Below are positions 33,416-47,300 of a stretch of 64,000 nucleotides of DNA, one piece after another. The stretch lies in contig NC_088873.1 in the NCBI RefSeq assembly GCF_032884065.1, positions 39,429,577 through 39,493,576 on the forward strand. Direction: 5' to 3'. Every line of letters begins with the position of its first letter. Position 1 is the stretch's first letter. A program made the translations under genes and the position numbers. A model generated the notes under the pieces. The model did no database searches. It saw only the letters and a program-made list of their open reading frames with translations, and was not told where the DNA came from. Source of the DNA: Artemia franciscana (taxonomy: Eukaryota; Arthropoda; Branchiopoda; Anostraca; Artemiidae).

Positions 33416-34507
33416 TTTATGCTAACTTTCTATAAGGATGAGCTTTGTATATGTAATCAAGAGTTGGATAGAGACTGTTTACCTTTTGTTAACAATGAAG
33501 GTATAGGGGATGGGTGGGAGTTTATATGTGAATTTCTGGGCTCAAGAAAAAGGCCTGAGCTATTGAAAATGTGAGAATTTTATCTGCTATAGTATACAAC
33601 CGAAAAATTTAATCACAGAGAAGGGGCAGGAGAATATAGATTGCAGTTTACAGCTTCAATACACATAGCCACGGCAATAACCTATTATATTTATAACTAT
33701 TGGTACTGTACTGCTTAAGATAAAAACTGAAAAAGAGAGCGAGGGAGGATAGGAAGAAATCTAGCCCTTGGTCCAATCTTGGCTCTCATTAGCCCTGCAT
33801 ATGCCCAAGGTAACTACCGTGTAAATCGATTTGCCACCCCCTGTAATGCTGGCAGCCAAGGAAGAAATTAAGTTAATAAACCGTTTTTTTTTTTTTTTTT
33901 TTTTACTAAACATAGGGTTCTGGTCTCAAAATCATCCATTCGTGGGGAAGCAATTTTGCATCACATGACAACAAAAGTATCAATTCTATTTGATCAGTAC
34001 AATTATTGTGTATGACATTGAAATATATACGGTAATGTACGAACACATTTATAAAACATTTAATTTTGTATTATTCAATTTCAATATAGCCTACATAACA
34101 ATTAACGGAATGCGAATATTCAAAAACAAAGCTGCACTGGAAAAAGCTCAAACTGGCAATACTTTAAAATTGCATAAAGAACTAGACAATTTCCTTTCCT
34201 TTTTGACCCAAAAATATCAATAAGTAAAATAGTAGAATCAATCTGTATAATGTATTCACGTCGAAATGCTTGGCTACTGAGCAAACACCTACCAAAATTA
34301 ACCATGAATAAAATTAATCAAATAATGGTTATTGGAAGACTTCTTGACAATTTTTCTTCTAATAAAGCAGGGCAAAATAACTTAACGGTTAAAAGTGGAA
34401 AACAGGGGAATGTGAATGTTTTCATAAAGTAAATTGTCTAAAAATGTGCATATGTCAAACTTTTTTTTTGAATCTAAACAAAGTAGACTCTAGGAATATA
34501 CTATTGC
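33416..34507. other. Intergenic, no recognisable feature
   Basis: AT-rich sequence with a T22 run at 33883-33904 and two short open frames (33990, 34250) of no recognisable family. Confidence 0.5.
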
Positions 34508-34643
34508 CAAGGGGGGTTACGGAGTTTGAACCTCCACTTGAAATTTAGATGACTCGTAAAAATGTAATAAATGCATAAAAACAATTTTCTGATTTTTTTT
34601 GGAACCCCCTCCCCCCAGAACAAAAATCCTGGATACACCCTTG
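34508..34643. mobile_element. hAT-like MITE, 136 bp
   Basis: The ends are imperfect inverted repeats (left CAAGGGGGGTTACGGAGTTT, right reverse complement CAAGGGTGTATCCAGGATTT). The flanking octamers ACTATTGC and ACTATTAG match at six of eight positions, consistent with the 8-bp target duplication of hAT elements. Confidence 0.6.
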
Positions 34644-35379
34644 ACTATTAGTTAGAGAAAAGATCTAAAAACAGTAAACGTTCTATAAAAAAAGCAAATT
34701 CAAACTTGCCGTTTCTTAAACAATTGAGAAACTCCTTACTCTGTTCGCAAAGTAGGCACGAGCGGATTGATAAATGACTAAACTTGTAAATGGCTGAATT
34801 TCCTGAATTGAAAGCCATACATTCGATATATCAACACAAAAGGAATATTTATTTTCAGTTGCACCTATTTGCATCTTCCGTTCCAAATTTTAATTAAACC
34901 TAGGTTATATATGATTATTTCCTAACAAAAGGAAAGTGTGCACATATGCACATAACAGACAAAATCTTTCCATGAAAAAAAAAATGTTTAAAAAAAACAT
35001 TCAGCAATAAAATCCCTTACTATTAATCAGCCAGTAGATAACAATTGAAATCTATAAAGGTGTTTACAACCGACATATTTTTCAATTATTATTTCTAATC
35101 TAAGAAATTTCAAAAGAAGAAATTTCAAAAGAATAAATACAGCTGAAAGAATGAACTATTATGTCTGCAATGTTAGTGAGATAAATCAATAGGTATATTA
35201 CTTGAAAAATCTCGAAAGATCAGAAAACTAAGTAATGACGGTGCACAACTAATTGTTCTCAAGACTTCTGTTAATATCAATAATTCCTTTGATTTTCATC
35301 AAATATTTAAAAGCGTAAATAGAGTAGGGATGATAGTATACAATCAATTCTTACTCTAAGGTAAATACCAAAGGCGACA

Positions 35380-36300
35380 ATCCCTAGATTTTGAATAACG
35401 CCCTTTTTTAGTTTTTTCCTTTTAAGAATAAAAAAAGAAGAGAAAATCGCTCAGCAAACATTTCCTTGGATTGGCACCCCAAGTAAATAGCCGCCAAGTT
35501 AAATGCTAAGCTTAACGAGTAGTTTTTACTTTACGATTCCTGACCCCCCACCCCCACCGGATTATGAAAAAGAAAAGTGTGTATCTTCATTAAAAAGTTG
35601 AAATCCCCCCCACATTTTCCTGGGTCGGTGACCCCTGGTAAATAGCTGCCCAATTAGTAAATGAGCAAAAATTGTTACACAGCATATATAGCATAGGCAC
35701 TTTAAACCGCCAAAAAATATAAGGGATGTGTTTGAAAAATAACAATTTTAACTAAGAGTTTTCACTTCAGGATTCCTAACCAAAAATGGAAAAAATCATA
35801 AATATCCCCCTCCCCCATCAGATTCTGAAAAACAATCATTGTTTATCTTCATTAAAAACTGAATATTCCCACACCATTTCCTTAAATTGGCACCCAGGAT
35901 AAATAGCTGTCCAATAAGCAAATACACTAGAAACATTGCACAGCGTATATAAGACAGGCACTTTAAAACAACACAAAAAAAATTAAAGAATGTGCTTGAA
36001 AGATACTAATATTTTTCATTTTAGGATTCCTATACAAAAATGGAAAAAAAAATAATAAATATCCCCTCCCTCCATCAGATTCTGAAAAACAAAATTTTTT
36101 TATCTTCATTAAAAACTGAATATTCCCACACCATTTTCTTAGATTGGCACCCCTGATAAATAGCTGTCCAATAAGCAAATACACAAGGAACATTGCACAG
36201 CCTATATAAGACAGACACCTTAACACAACCAAAAAAATTCAAAGAATGTGCTCGAAAAATGCTAATATTTTTCATTTCAGGATTCCTGAAGAAAAAATGA
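35380..36300. repeat. Tandem repeat, period about 235-257 bp, 3.5 units
   Basis: The string GGATTCCT(G/A) marks unit ends at about 35537, 35772, 36024 and 36281. Each unit contains ATCTTCATTAAAAA, a TTGGCACCC-like block, AAATAGCTG and a GCATATATA-like block. The third and fourth units are the most alike. Confidence 0.75.
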
Positions 36301-38556
36301 AAAGGTCAATCTGAATAATTTTTATAAATGCAACCATCACTTCTGTCATATTTGCAGTCAACCCCCCCCCACCCCCCTAAGTCCAGAGATCACCCTATGC
36401 TAAATAAAAACGTTTAGTGATATGTTATCTAAGACTGCACATAAATCAGAATCAATTACTGAACTCAATGTGAAAACAGTATTGAATTTTACGACATAAA
36501 AAAGGAAACGTCAGTGACATCAGTATTGCAAATTTATTATAATTCAAAAGAAAAAGGCTTCTGTTAACCCTTTCTGTTTCTCTAGAGTAAGTTATTTTTC
36601 GCAACACCATCAAAGCATCATTGCCCTTTTCTTCTCCTTTCTATTCTCCTATGAAATCTGAAAAGCCACATATTTCCTCTTCTTTTAGATATCTGAATTT
36701 TTAACAGCAAACTACATTTTCAAATAAAAAATCTGCTATTCCAAGATGATACCGTTGAAAACACAAATTTTCACTACTCCTTTCCTTTTTTAGATTAGAA
36801 AATTTATTTGGCAGAAACTAAAATGCTTCATGGACAATGTTAAAAATCCAAATATGATTTTAACTATTAAACCGAGAAAGTATAAACAAAAGAATTTCAA
36901 AATAATCTCAAAATAGCATTTAATGACGTTCATCTCACAAAAATTGCTAACAAATAAGATTATTTTATCAGCACATCTTTTTTTTTTACCGAAAAATATC
37001 TTTCAATTACCATTAAAAATATTAAAAAGCGACACATTTGCTTCTCCTTTGGATTTATATATACATTTTACCCCTCCCCCATACAATTATGTGAGTTGAC
37101 GCCACTGACGAACTGAAAAAGAATGAAAAAACTGTATTGCAAAAAATAAAGAATGAATAGAAATTCGGATCAAAATAATCCATTCAAATATTTAACTGAA
37201 AGAATACTTTTCCATCAATTGCGTTGCGGATGGAAAGGAGTAGCTCAATCACATATTTGGATTGCCATCATTGTTGCTGTTATTTTTAGATTTCCCTTCT
37301 TTTTATTATTCTTATTAGATTAAGGAAGTCTTGAGCTATGTACCAGCAACATACGCATTTTCTCTCAACTTAACCAGTCTAAATTCCCATTTTCCAGGTA
37401 TATTTTTTATTTTGTCATGTTCGGCACAAGACCTTGAAATAAACCTGAAAGCTTACTCACAGTTCTTAGCTTGACGGATGTTTCATACAGATTAATAAAT
37501 TTCAAGGTATTTAATAAATACTTTCAACAAAGGAATTCAGCAAAAAACGTCTTTTTAATCCTTGACGACATACTTGCATCCACTGGGACTCCTCCTTCCC
37601 TCCTTTCCCCTAAATCCTTCTGGAGTATCTACAGAAGATTAAAAAACGTAGATATAAAGCTTATTTGATTTCGTACTTTAACACCCCTACCAAAAACAAT
37701 TCTTTAACCCAACATTTACGCACCTATGTGTTATACGTTGCATTTTCGTGCATCACCGAGCACTTTCGTATATCTGATGCATCCGACACCCAGCCATGAT
37801 TAAATTGAGTCAACATCAAAATTTTGATTTTTAGCTAACCAGAGCAACAGGATTGAATTTATTGTTATGTCAAGGAAGGTAGTCTGTACTGTAATATATA
37901 AAGGTGCTCGGTCTTATTTCTCAATGCTATCTGGAAGTAAAAACAGCGTTTGTCGCGTTTAAACAGAAAATCAAAATTATTTTAAGTGATCCCGGAGCAA
38001 TAGGTATCGATACACTTTTTTTCCCAGTTATGAGCGGTCTTCCCTACATCCTGCGGATGCAAATGTGACTATTTGCTAAAAACTGAAAAAAAAAATCCTC
38101 AATAAAGTGAACCGAAACAAGCCTATACATAAAAGTACCAACATAGCATTTACTAATTCACTAAAGCTAATAGTCTTATTTAAACGTACACTTGTTGTTA
38201 CTCTGTCAGGCCCAGCACAACAGTACAAAATTTCAAAATTTTCTTAAAAAAATAAATATCCCACTGAACGTATGTCTTTTCTGTCACTTCGTAAACTCCT
38301 CACAAATACCTTTTCATTCCAACCAAGATGAGATGTGGCCACTAATATGCAAAATTGCAATCAGCAGATAAAGCCTCATTCATAATCCGGAATCAAGTGC
38401 AAAAGCTTATTTCCCCCAAAAGTGAAACCGAACAATTTCATGCATAACTACATGAACGTAGCATTAATCAGTACAATATAGACAATAACCCTATCATTAA
38501 TATGAACCAATACAAATAAGCCCTTTATCATATAACTCTCATTCCAGTGACTTTCA
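36301..38556. other. Region 3' of the amidase gene, no clear element
   Basis: AT-rich sequence without recognisable coding or mobile sequence. Short frames (37471) have no family. No strong polyadenylation signal for the amidase gene was identified just below 38557. Confidence 0.45.
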
Positions 38557-38679
38557 TTAAGACTGTAGATTTTTAACTCGATTTTCTATCTCTTTCATTC
38601 CTCTGAGGACTAGCTCCTCTTGCCAAGGCAGTCCGACTACTTGAACGCACAGGGGAAGTCCAATTGCACCCTCCGTTGT
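38557..38679 (-). CDS. FAAH: Fatty-acid amide hydrolase-like, last exon
   Basis: Minus-strand exon of 40 codons plus TAA, after acceptor TTTTTAATTGTAG. It encodes TTEGAIGLPLCVQVVGLPW followed by QEELVLRGMKEIENRV and NLQS. This matches the C-terminus of FAAH-type amidases, where VGLPVAVQCVALPWQEEL is highly conserved. These enzymes hydrolyse fatty-acid amides with a Ser-Ser-Lys triad that lies upstream, outside the exons seen here. The exon begins in phase 0, exactly as the donor of the exon at 52442-52581 requires. The intron between them is 13.76 kb and contains the 211-bp satellite array. FAAH proteins are usually membrane-associated; no membrane segment lies in this exon. Confidence 0.85.
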   Translation of the reverse strand, partial: TTEGAIGLPLCVQVVGLPWQEELVLRGMKEIENRVKNLQS

Positions 38680-40999
38680 CTACAATTAAAAAGTAGGGTT
38701 ACTGTTGCAATTCAATATAAATAAAACAGGAGACGAACTGGCTTTTAGATTGTTTGCTCAACTAATATTAGTGGTAATTTCTTTTCGTTTCGAAATTCAT
38801 TTGTTTATCTACAGCATAGTATTTTATCTTTTTGTTTGGTGTAATAATTATTTTGATTTTGATTTCAGAGAAAAATTGAAAATTCAGTTCAAAATTTTCG
38901 ATCAGTAGTAGTTTATTTGGATAATTTTTTAATTTACAGTTTCACTATAGAATTTTGGGTTGAGACACAGGGGAATTATCATTAATTTAAATTGAAAATT
39001 CGCGTTTTTTCTCGTCTTCTATACGGCTTGACCCATTCTGACTACCAGCCCCTAGTTACCCTTAAACATACGTATATGTTAATTCACCATTTTATTAAAA
39101 GAATGTTTTCATTTTATTTTATTATAGCTCTTTCTTTGTTTAAATAAACGCGGGTCAAGGTCATTTATTTAAAAAAGGTCATATTTTGCTGTCCAGGAAA
39201 AAAATAAGGTTACAAATTGATACAACCAAATTTCTTTAATTTTTTGTCTTACTTGAGGTTTTCTTGCTACTAGAATTTTGATCGATGTGTTTACATCACT
39301 TGAAATGTTAAAGCAGATCAGCGTAAACTAATTTTTTTTATCCTAAGAATCAATATAATTACATTAATTGTTAAAAACTATAAAGAAAAAGGAAGCATGT
39401 CTGGAAATGCTAATTTTATAATAGGACAAAGAAACATTATGACCAAAAATCTCATTAAAACATAAATAGAACACCATTCTGGACCCTATAACATTAGTGC
39501 TGTTCACCTATTCCCGTCTCTAAACAGAGCATAGCGCCAAAGATGTTGAGGTGGGTGATTACTAAAAATGTCTCAGAAATGCTTTATCTACGCATCAAAA
39601 ATATATCGAATTTTTCAATGAAAATGCTAAAAAAAGACATTTTTCAATGAGAATACCCCAAAAACGTTATGATAAATATAAACTCGATTCCAGTCATAGC
39701 TGACATAGGAACAAGGTGAACAAACTAATCGATTCTAACTTTTTATAGTTTATCCAAATTTAATAATAAATTCACTCGCGAATGCACCAAACATCCCAAC
39801 TCCCCTCCTGATGGTTCTTATAATGTATTCCTCCATTACTTCAATCTAGTCCTACGTTATGGCTCCCATATTAAACCGGTTATATTCTTAGTCTGGAATT
39901 TAAATCCTTGAGGGATTGAGTGAGCAATCTATCAAAATATTATTGGAAATGATTTCAGAAAATGGATAATAATGAAGAAAAAAACTTGATAAAATGATTA
40001 ATAGAAACATCCCGCATATAATAAAAATAAGAAACTCTTTTTTTCGGGTTTTCTTTTAGTTCGTATATATCCTATGGGCTATATACGGGACCATTAGGGG
40101 GGGGGGGAGTCCAATTGTGTGATCATTATATTTGGAAATGGCATTAAAAAGGAAATGAATAGTGTGCTCATCTTGTCCCTATGTCAGTTATGGAATTTCA
40201 TAGATATCTAACAAAAGGCTTTTTTTTAATCTGGTGGGAAGAGGAAAATGGCGCATTTAATCAGCACTATATAAAGGCAGTGCAGCTTCACACTTGCGCA
40301 GATTGTGCTGAAGTTGTGATAACTTCAAAATTGAAGTTATAATTAAAACAACCACAATTTTCCGCGACTACTTGATAGACCATGAAAAAATTTTATGACA
40401 AAATGCTGAAATTTCCGCAACTGCTTGATAATATTTGTACCATGATTCTTTAGCCCTTGGCTATATTTCGTTATCTTTTGGAGTTTTCTAGACTAATTAT
40501 GGAAAGACAGTTTGGTCTTAGAAGTGATTTATGACTGTAAGTAAGAACTTTCTTGAAGGCCGACACTAGCTAAACAGGCAATAATTTAGTTAAAACACTT
40601 AGCTAAACCTGATTACTGATTTACCAAAACATAACTACTGCAACACATCAAATATTTTTATGCTACAAGACGAAGAAGAAGATAATTTTTATGTGTCTCT
40701 GAAGAGCCCATTTCTACAAGAAGAGTAAAGTATAAATGAGAATACAACAAATAAAAATGAAAAATGCGACGCATACAAAATTGAAAATTTGGACATTTTG
40801 TATAGATACAAAATATTTAGCTTTAGTTTTCCTATAGATACACACTAAAACATAATTTTTTCATAAATTAATTGTCGTAAATGTCACACTGATGTCATCA
40901 AAGCAATGAATGGTTTCAATCACTGAATGAACAAACCCTGGAAGATTATGTGGTTTACAAGGGAATCTATAAGGTTTTTAAATGCAAATTTCATCAATA
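38680..40999. other. Amidase intron, left part, no recognisable element
   Basis: AT-rich intronic sequence. A TATAAAG box in a GC-richer context (40270-40300) is not followed by a gene. A G11 run lies near 40098. Confidence 0.45.
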
Positions 41000-41350
41000 A
41001 AAATATCATATACTACTACTACTACTGACAACTCACTACCGAACCAAACCGCCTGAGGCCAACACAGCTACACAAACTACTCCTCCATCCCAATTTATTT
41101 AAAGCCTTCCTCTTTATACCTCCCCAGGAATTTCCCATCTCCCTTAAATCAATCCTTGCAACATTTTCCCGTCCCATTCAGGACTGACTAACGGTTGGAG
41201 CTGTGACATGGTTTGGGGTCTCCGCTCTGTCATACGTTCATACATCCGTCCCCATCCCCGACAGGGAAATTCTGCTTGCGTGGTCTCATAGTGGCATCAG
41301 GATGGACCATTCATGAGTTTTCCTAACCAAAACTGTAACTGCTAACAGTG
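41000..41350 (-). mobile_element. RTE-like LINE, 3' end fragment with TAG tail
   Basis: On the minus strand, a frame from about 41190 down to 41038 reads INDIVIDUAL blocks DLREMGNSWGGIKRKALNKL and GWRSSLCSCVGLRRFGS, then VVSC and a stop. This is the characteristic C-terminus of an RTE-like LINE common in invertebrates. It is followed by a (TAG)n tail (41013-41030 on the plus strand as TACTACTAC). Truncated at 41350, where the satellite begins. Confidence 0.7.
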
Positions 41351-41354
41351 CTAA

Positions 41355-44300
41355 GTCGCTAAGACTAAGTCGCTAAGATCGGAAATAAGTGAAGGTGAAA
41401 AAGTGGCCCATGGCCCATGGTATTTTTTCAAGGTCAAAAAAGTTTGAAAGATTAGGAAGATAAGTCTATGCACCAAGTAAGAATATGCTGCAGGATGACC
41501 TTGAGGAGTAGCGGCTCTAGAGGAAATTATAGCCTAGTAAATAAAATTATTTCTAAGAAAACTAAGTCGCTAAGATCGGAAATAAGTGAAGGTGAAAAAG
41601 TGGCCCATGGCCCATGGTATTTTTCCACGGTCAAAAAAGTTTGAAAGATTAGGAAGATAAGTCTATGCACCAAGTAAGTATATGCTGCAGGATGACCTTG
41701 AGGAGTAGCGGCTCTAGAGGAAATTTTAGCCTAGTAAAGTTACGATAAATTTGAAAATTATTTCTAAGAAAACTAAGTCGCTAAGATCGGAAATAAGTGA
41801 AGGTGAAAAAGTGGCCCATGGCCCATGGTATTTTTTCAAGGTCAAAAAAGTTTGAAAGATTAGGAAGATAAGTCTATGCACCAAGTAAGTATATGCTGCA
41901 GGATGACCTTGAGGAGTAGCGGCTCTAGAGGAAATTATAGCCTAGTAAAGTTACGATAAATTTGAAAATTATTTCTAAGAAAACTAAGTCGCTAAGATCG
42001 GAAATAAGTGAAGGTGAAAAAGTGGCCCATGGCCCATGGTATTTTTTCAAGGTCAACAAAGTTTGAAAGATTAGGAAGATAAGTCTATGCACCAAGTAAG
42101 TATATGCTGCAGGGTGACCTTGAGGAGTAGCGGCTCTAGAGGAAATTATAGCCTAGTAAAGTTATGATAACTTTGAAAATTATTTCTAAGAAGACTAAGT
42201 CGCTAAGATCGGAAATAAGTGAAGGTGAAAAAGTGGCCCATGGCCCATGGTATTTTTTCACGGTCAAAAAAGTTTGAAAGATTAGGAAGATAAGTCTTTG
42301 CACCAAGTAAGTATATGCTGCAGGATGACCTTGAGGAGTAGCGGCTCTAGAGGAAATTGTAGCCTAGTAAAGTTACGATAAGTATGAAAATTATTTTTAA
42401 GAAGACTAAGTCGCTAAGATCGGAAATAAGTGAAGGTGAAAAAGTGGCCCATGGCCCATGGTATGTTTTCACGGTCAAAAAAGTTTGAAAGATTAGGAAG
42501 ATAAGTCTATGCACCAAGTAAGTATATGCTGCAGGATGACCTTGAGGAGTAGCCGCTCTAGAGGAAATTATAGCCTAATAAAGTTACGATAAGTTTGAAA
42601 ATTATTTCTAAGAAGACTAAGTCGCTAAGATCGGAAATAAGTGAAGGTGAAAAAGTGACCCATGGCCCATGGTATTTTTTCACGATCAAAAAAGTTTGAA
42701 AGATTAGGAAGATAAGTCTATGCACCAAGTAAGTATATGCTGCAGGATGACCTTGAGGAGTAGCGGCTCTAGAGGAAATTGTAGCCTAGTAAAGTTACGA
42801 TAAGTATGAAAATTATTTTTAAGAAAACTAAGTCGCTAAGATCGGAAATAAGTGAAGGTGAAAAAGTGGCCCATGGCCCATGGTATTTTTTCAAGGTCAA
42901 AAAAGTTTGAAAGATTAGGAAGATAAGTCTATGCACCAAGTAAGTATATGCTGCAGGATGACCTTGAGGAGTAGCGGCTCTAGAGGAAATTATAGCCTAG
43001 TAAAGTTACAATAAGTTTGAAAATTATTTCTAAGAAGACTAAGTCGCTAAGATCGGAAATAAGTGAAGGTGAAAAAGTGGCCCATGGCCCATGGTATTTT
43101 TTCACGATCAAAAAAGGTTGAAAGATTAGGAAGATAAGTCTATGCACCAAGTAAGTATATGCTGCAGGATGACCTTGAGGAGTAGCGGCTCTAGAGGAAA
43201 TTGTAGCCTAGTAAAGTTACGATAAGTATGAAAATTATTTTTAAGAAAACTAAGTCGCTAAGATCGGAAATAAGTGAAGGTGAAAAGGTGGCCCATGGCC
43301 CATGGTATTTTTTCAAGGTCAAAAAAGTTTGAAAGATTAGGAAGATAAGTCTATGCACCAAGTAAGTATATGCTGCAGGATAACCTTGAGGAGTAGCGGC
43401 TCTAGAGGAAATTATAGCCTAGTAAAGTTACGATAAATTTGAAAATTATTTCTAAGAAAACTAAGTCGCTAAGATCGGAAATAAGTGAAGGTGAAAAAGT
43501 GGCCCATGGCCCATGGTATTTTTCCACGGTCAAAAAAGTTTGAAAGATTAGGAAGATAAGTCTATGAACCAAGTAAGTATATGCTGCAGGATGACCTTGA
43601 GGAGTAGCGGCTCTAGAGGAAATTATAGCCTAGTAAAGTTACGATAAATTTGAAAATTATTTCTAAGAAAACTAAGTCGCTAAGATCGGAAATAAGTGAA
43701 GGTGAAAAAGTGGCCCATGGCCCATGGTAATTTTTCAAGGTCAAAAAAGTTTGAAAGATTAGGAAGATAAGTCTATGCACCAAGTAAGTATATGCTGCAG
43801 GATGACCTTGAGGAGTAGCGGCTCGAGAGGAAATTATAGCCTAGTAAAGTTACGATAAATTTGAAAATTATTTCTAAGAAAACTAAGTCGCTAAGATCGG
43901 AAATAAGTGACGGTGAAAAAGTGGCCCATGGCCCATGGTATTTTTTCAAGGTCAAAAAAGTTTGAAAGATTAGGAAGATAAGTCTATGCACCAAGTAAGT
44001 ATATGCTGCAGGATGACCTTGAGGAGTAGCGGCTCTAGAGGAAATTATAGCCTAGTAAAGTTACGATAAGTTTGAAAATTATTTCTAAGAAGACTAAGTC
44101 GCTAAGATCGGAAATAAGTGAAGGTGAAAAAGTGGCCCATGGCCCATGGTATGTTTTCACGGTCAAAAAAGTTTGAAAGATTAGGAAGATAAGTCTATGC
44201 ACCAAGTAAGTATATGCTGCAGGATGACCTTGAGGAGTAGCCGCTCTAGAGGAAATTATAGCCTAGTAAAGTTACGACAAATTTGAAAATTATTTCTAAG

Positions 44301-47300
44301 AAAACTAAGTCGCTAAGATCGGAAATAAGTGAAGGTGAAAAAGTGACCCATGGCCCATGGTATTTTTTCATAGTTAAAAAGTTTGGAAGAATAGGAAGAT
44401 AAATCTATGCACCAAGTAAGTATATGCTGCAGGATGATCTTGAGGAGTAGCGGCTCTAGAGGAAATTATAGCCTAGTAAAGTTACGATAAATTTGAAAAT
44501 TATTTCGAAGAAAACTAAGCCGCTAAGATCGGAAATAAGTGAAGGTGAAAAAGTGGCCCATGGCCCATGGTATTTTTCCACGGTAAAAAAAGTTTGAAAG
44601 ATTAGGAAGATAAGTCTATGCACCAAGTAAGTATATGCTGCAGGATGACCTTGAGGAGTAGCGGCTCTAGAGGAAATTATAGCCTAGTAAAGTTACGATA
44701 AATTTGAAAATTATTTCTAAGAAAACTAAGTCGCTAAGATCGGAAATAAGTGAAGGTGAAAAAGTGGCCCATGGCCCATGGTATTTTTTCAAGGTCAAAA
44801 AAGTTTGAAAGATTAGGAAGATAAGTCTATGCACCAAGTAAGTATATGCTGCAGGATGACCTTGAGGAGTAGGGGCTCTAGAGGAAATTAGGAAATTATA
44901 GCCTAGTAAAGTTACGATAAGTTTGAAAATTATTTCTAAGAAGACTAAGTCGCTAAGATCGGAAATAAGTGAAGGTGAAAAAGTGGCCCATGGCCCATGG
45001 TATTTTTTCACGATCAAAAAAGTTTGAAAGATTAGGAAGATAAGTCTATGCACCAAGTAAGTATATGCTGCAGGATGACCTTGAGGAGTAGCGGCTCTAG
45101 AGGAAATTGTAGCCTAGTAAAGTTACGATAAGTATGAAAATTATTTTTAAGAAAACTAAGTCGCTAAGATCGGAAATAAGTGAAGGTGAAAAAGTGGCCC
45201 ATGGCCCATGGTATTTTTTCAAGGTCAAAAAAGTTTGAAAGATTAGGAAGATAAGTCTATGCACCAAGTAAGTATATGCTGCAGGATAACCTTGAGGAGT
45301 AGCGGCTCTAGAGGAAATTATAGCCTAGTAAAGTTACGATAAATTTGAAAATTATTTCTAAGAAAACTAAGTCGCTAAGATCGGAAATAAGTGAAGGTGA
45401 AAAAGTGGCCCATGGCCCATGGTATTTTTCCACGGTCAAAAAAGTTTGAAAGATTAGGAAGATAAGTCTATGAACCAAGTAAGTATATGCTGCAGGATGA
45501 CCTTGAGGAGTAGCGGCTCTAGAGGAAATTATAGCCTAGTAAAGTTACGATAAATTTGAAAATTATTTCTAAGAAAACTAAGTCGCTAAGATCGGAAATA
45601 AGTGAAGGTGAAAAAGTGGCCCATGGCCCATGGTAATTTTTCAAGGTCAAAAAATTTGAAAGATTAGGAAGATAAGTCTATGCACCAAGTAAGTATATGC
45701 TGCAGGATGACCTTGAGGAGTAGCGGCTCGAGAGGAAATTATAGCCTAGTAAAGTTACGATAAATTTGAAAATTATTTCTAAGAAAACTAAGTCGCTAAG
45801 ATCGGAAATAAGTGAAGGTGAAAAAGTGGCCCATGGCCCATGGTATTTTTTCAAGGTCAAAAAAGTTTGAAAGATTAGGAAGATAAGTCTATGCACCAAG
45901 TAAGTATATGCTGCAGGATGACCTTGAGGAGTAGCGGCTCTAGAGGAAATTATAGCCTAGTAAAGTTACGATAAGTTTGAAAATTATTTCTAAGAAGACT
46001 AAGTCGCTAAGATCGGAAATAAGTGAAGGTGAAAAAGTGGCCCATGGCCCATGGTATTTTTTCACGGTCAAAAAAGTTTGAAAGATTAGGAAGATAAGTC
46101 TATGCACCAAGTAAGTATATGCTGCAGAATGACCTTGAGGAGTAGCGGCTCTAGAGGAAATTGTAGCCTAGTAAAGTTACGATAAGTATGAAAATTATTT
46201 TAAGAAGACCAAGTCGCTAAGATCGGAAATAAGTGAAGGTGAAAAAGTGGCCCATGGCCCATGGTATGTTTTCACGGTCAAAAAAGTTTGAAAGATTATG
46301 AAGATAAGTCTATGCACCAAGTAAGTATATGCTGCACGATGACCTTGAGGAGTAGCCGCTCTAGAGGAAATTATAGCCTAGTAAAGTTACGATAAATTTG
46401 AAAATTATTTCTAAGAAAACTAAGTCGCTAAGATCGGAAATAAGTGAAGGTGAAAAAGTGACCCATGGCCCATGGTATTTTTTCATAGTTAAAAAAGTTT
46501 GGAAGAATAGGAAGATAAGTCTATGCACCAAGTAAGTATATGCTGCAGGATGATCTTGAGGAGTAGCGGCTCTAGAGGAAATTATAGCCTAGTAAAGTTA
46601 CGATAAATTTGAAAATTATTTCGAAGAAAACTAAGTCGCTAAGATCGGAAATAAGTGAAGGTGAAAAAGTGGCCCATGGCCCATGGTATTTTTCCACGGT
46701 CAAAAAAGTTTGAAAGATTAGGAAGATAAGTCTATGCACCAAGTAAGTATATGCTGCAGGATGACCTTGAGGAGTAGCGGCTCTAGAGGAAATTATAGCC
46801 TAGTAAAGTTACGATAAATTTGAAAATTATTTCTAAGAAAACTAAGTCGCTAAGATCGGAAATAAGTGAAGGTGAAAAAGTGGCCCATGGCCCATGGTAT
46901 TTTTTCAAGGTCAAAAAAGTTTGAAAGATTAGGAAGATAAGTCTATGCACCAAGTAAGTATATGCTGCAGGATGACCTTGAGGAGTAGGGACTCTAGAGG
47001 AAATTATAGCCTAGTAAAGTTACGATAAGTTTGAAAATTATTTCTAAGAAGACTAAGTCGCTAAGATCGGAAATAAGTGAAGGTGAAAAAGTGGCCCATG
47101 GCCCATGGTATTTTTTCACGATCAAAAAAGTTTGAAAGATTAGGAAGATAAGTCTATGCACCAAGTAAGTATATGCTGCAGGATGACCTTGAGGAGTAGC
47201 GGCTCTAGAGGAAATTGTAGCCTAGTAAAGTTACGATAAGTATGAAAATTATTTTTAAGAAAACTAAGTCGCTAGGATCGGAAATAAGTGAAGGTGAAAA

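Noticed and set aside
40255-40330. TATAAAG box followed by an initiator-like sequence
   Set aside because: Good-looking core promoter, but no exon or reading frame follows and it lies in the amidase intron.
43773-45899. Minus-strand open frames of 73-129 codons in the satellite (MVHRLIFLIFQTF)
   Set aside because: They repeat with the monomer, lie antisense to the LINE-derived strand, and are explained by the absence of stops in one frame of a repeated unit.
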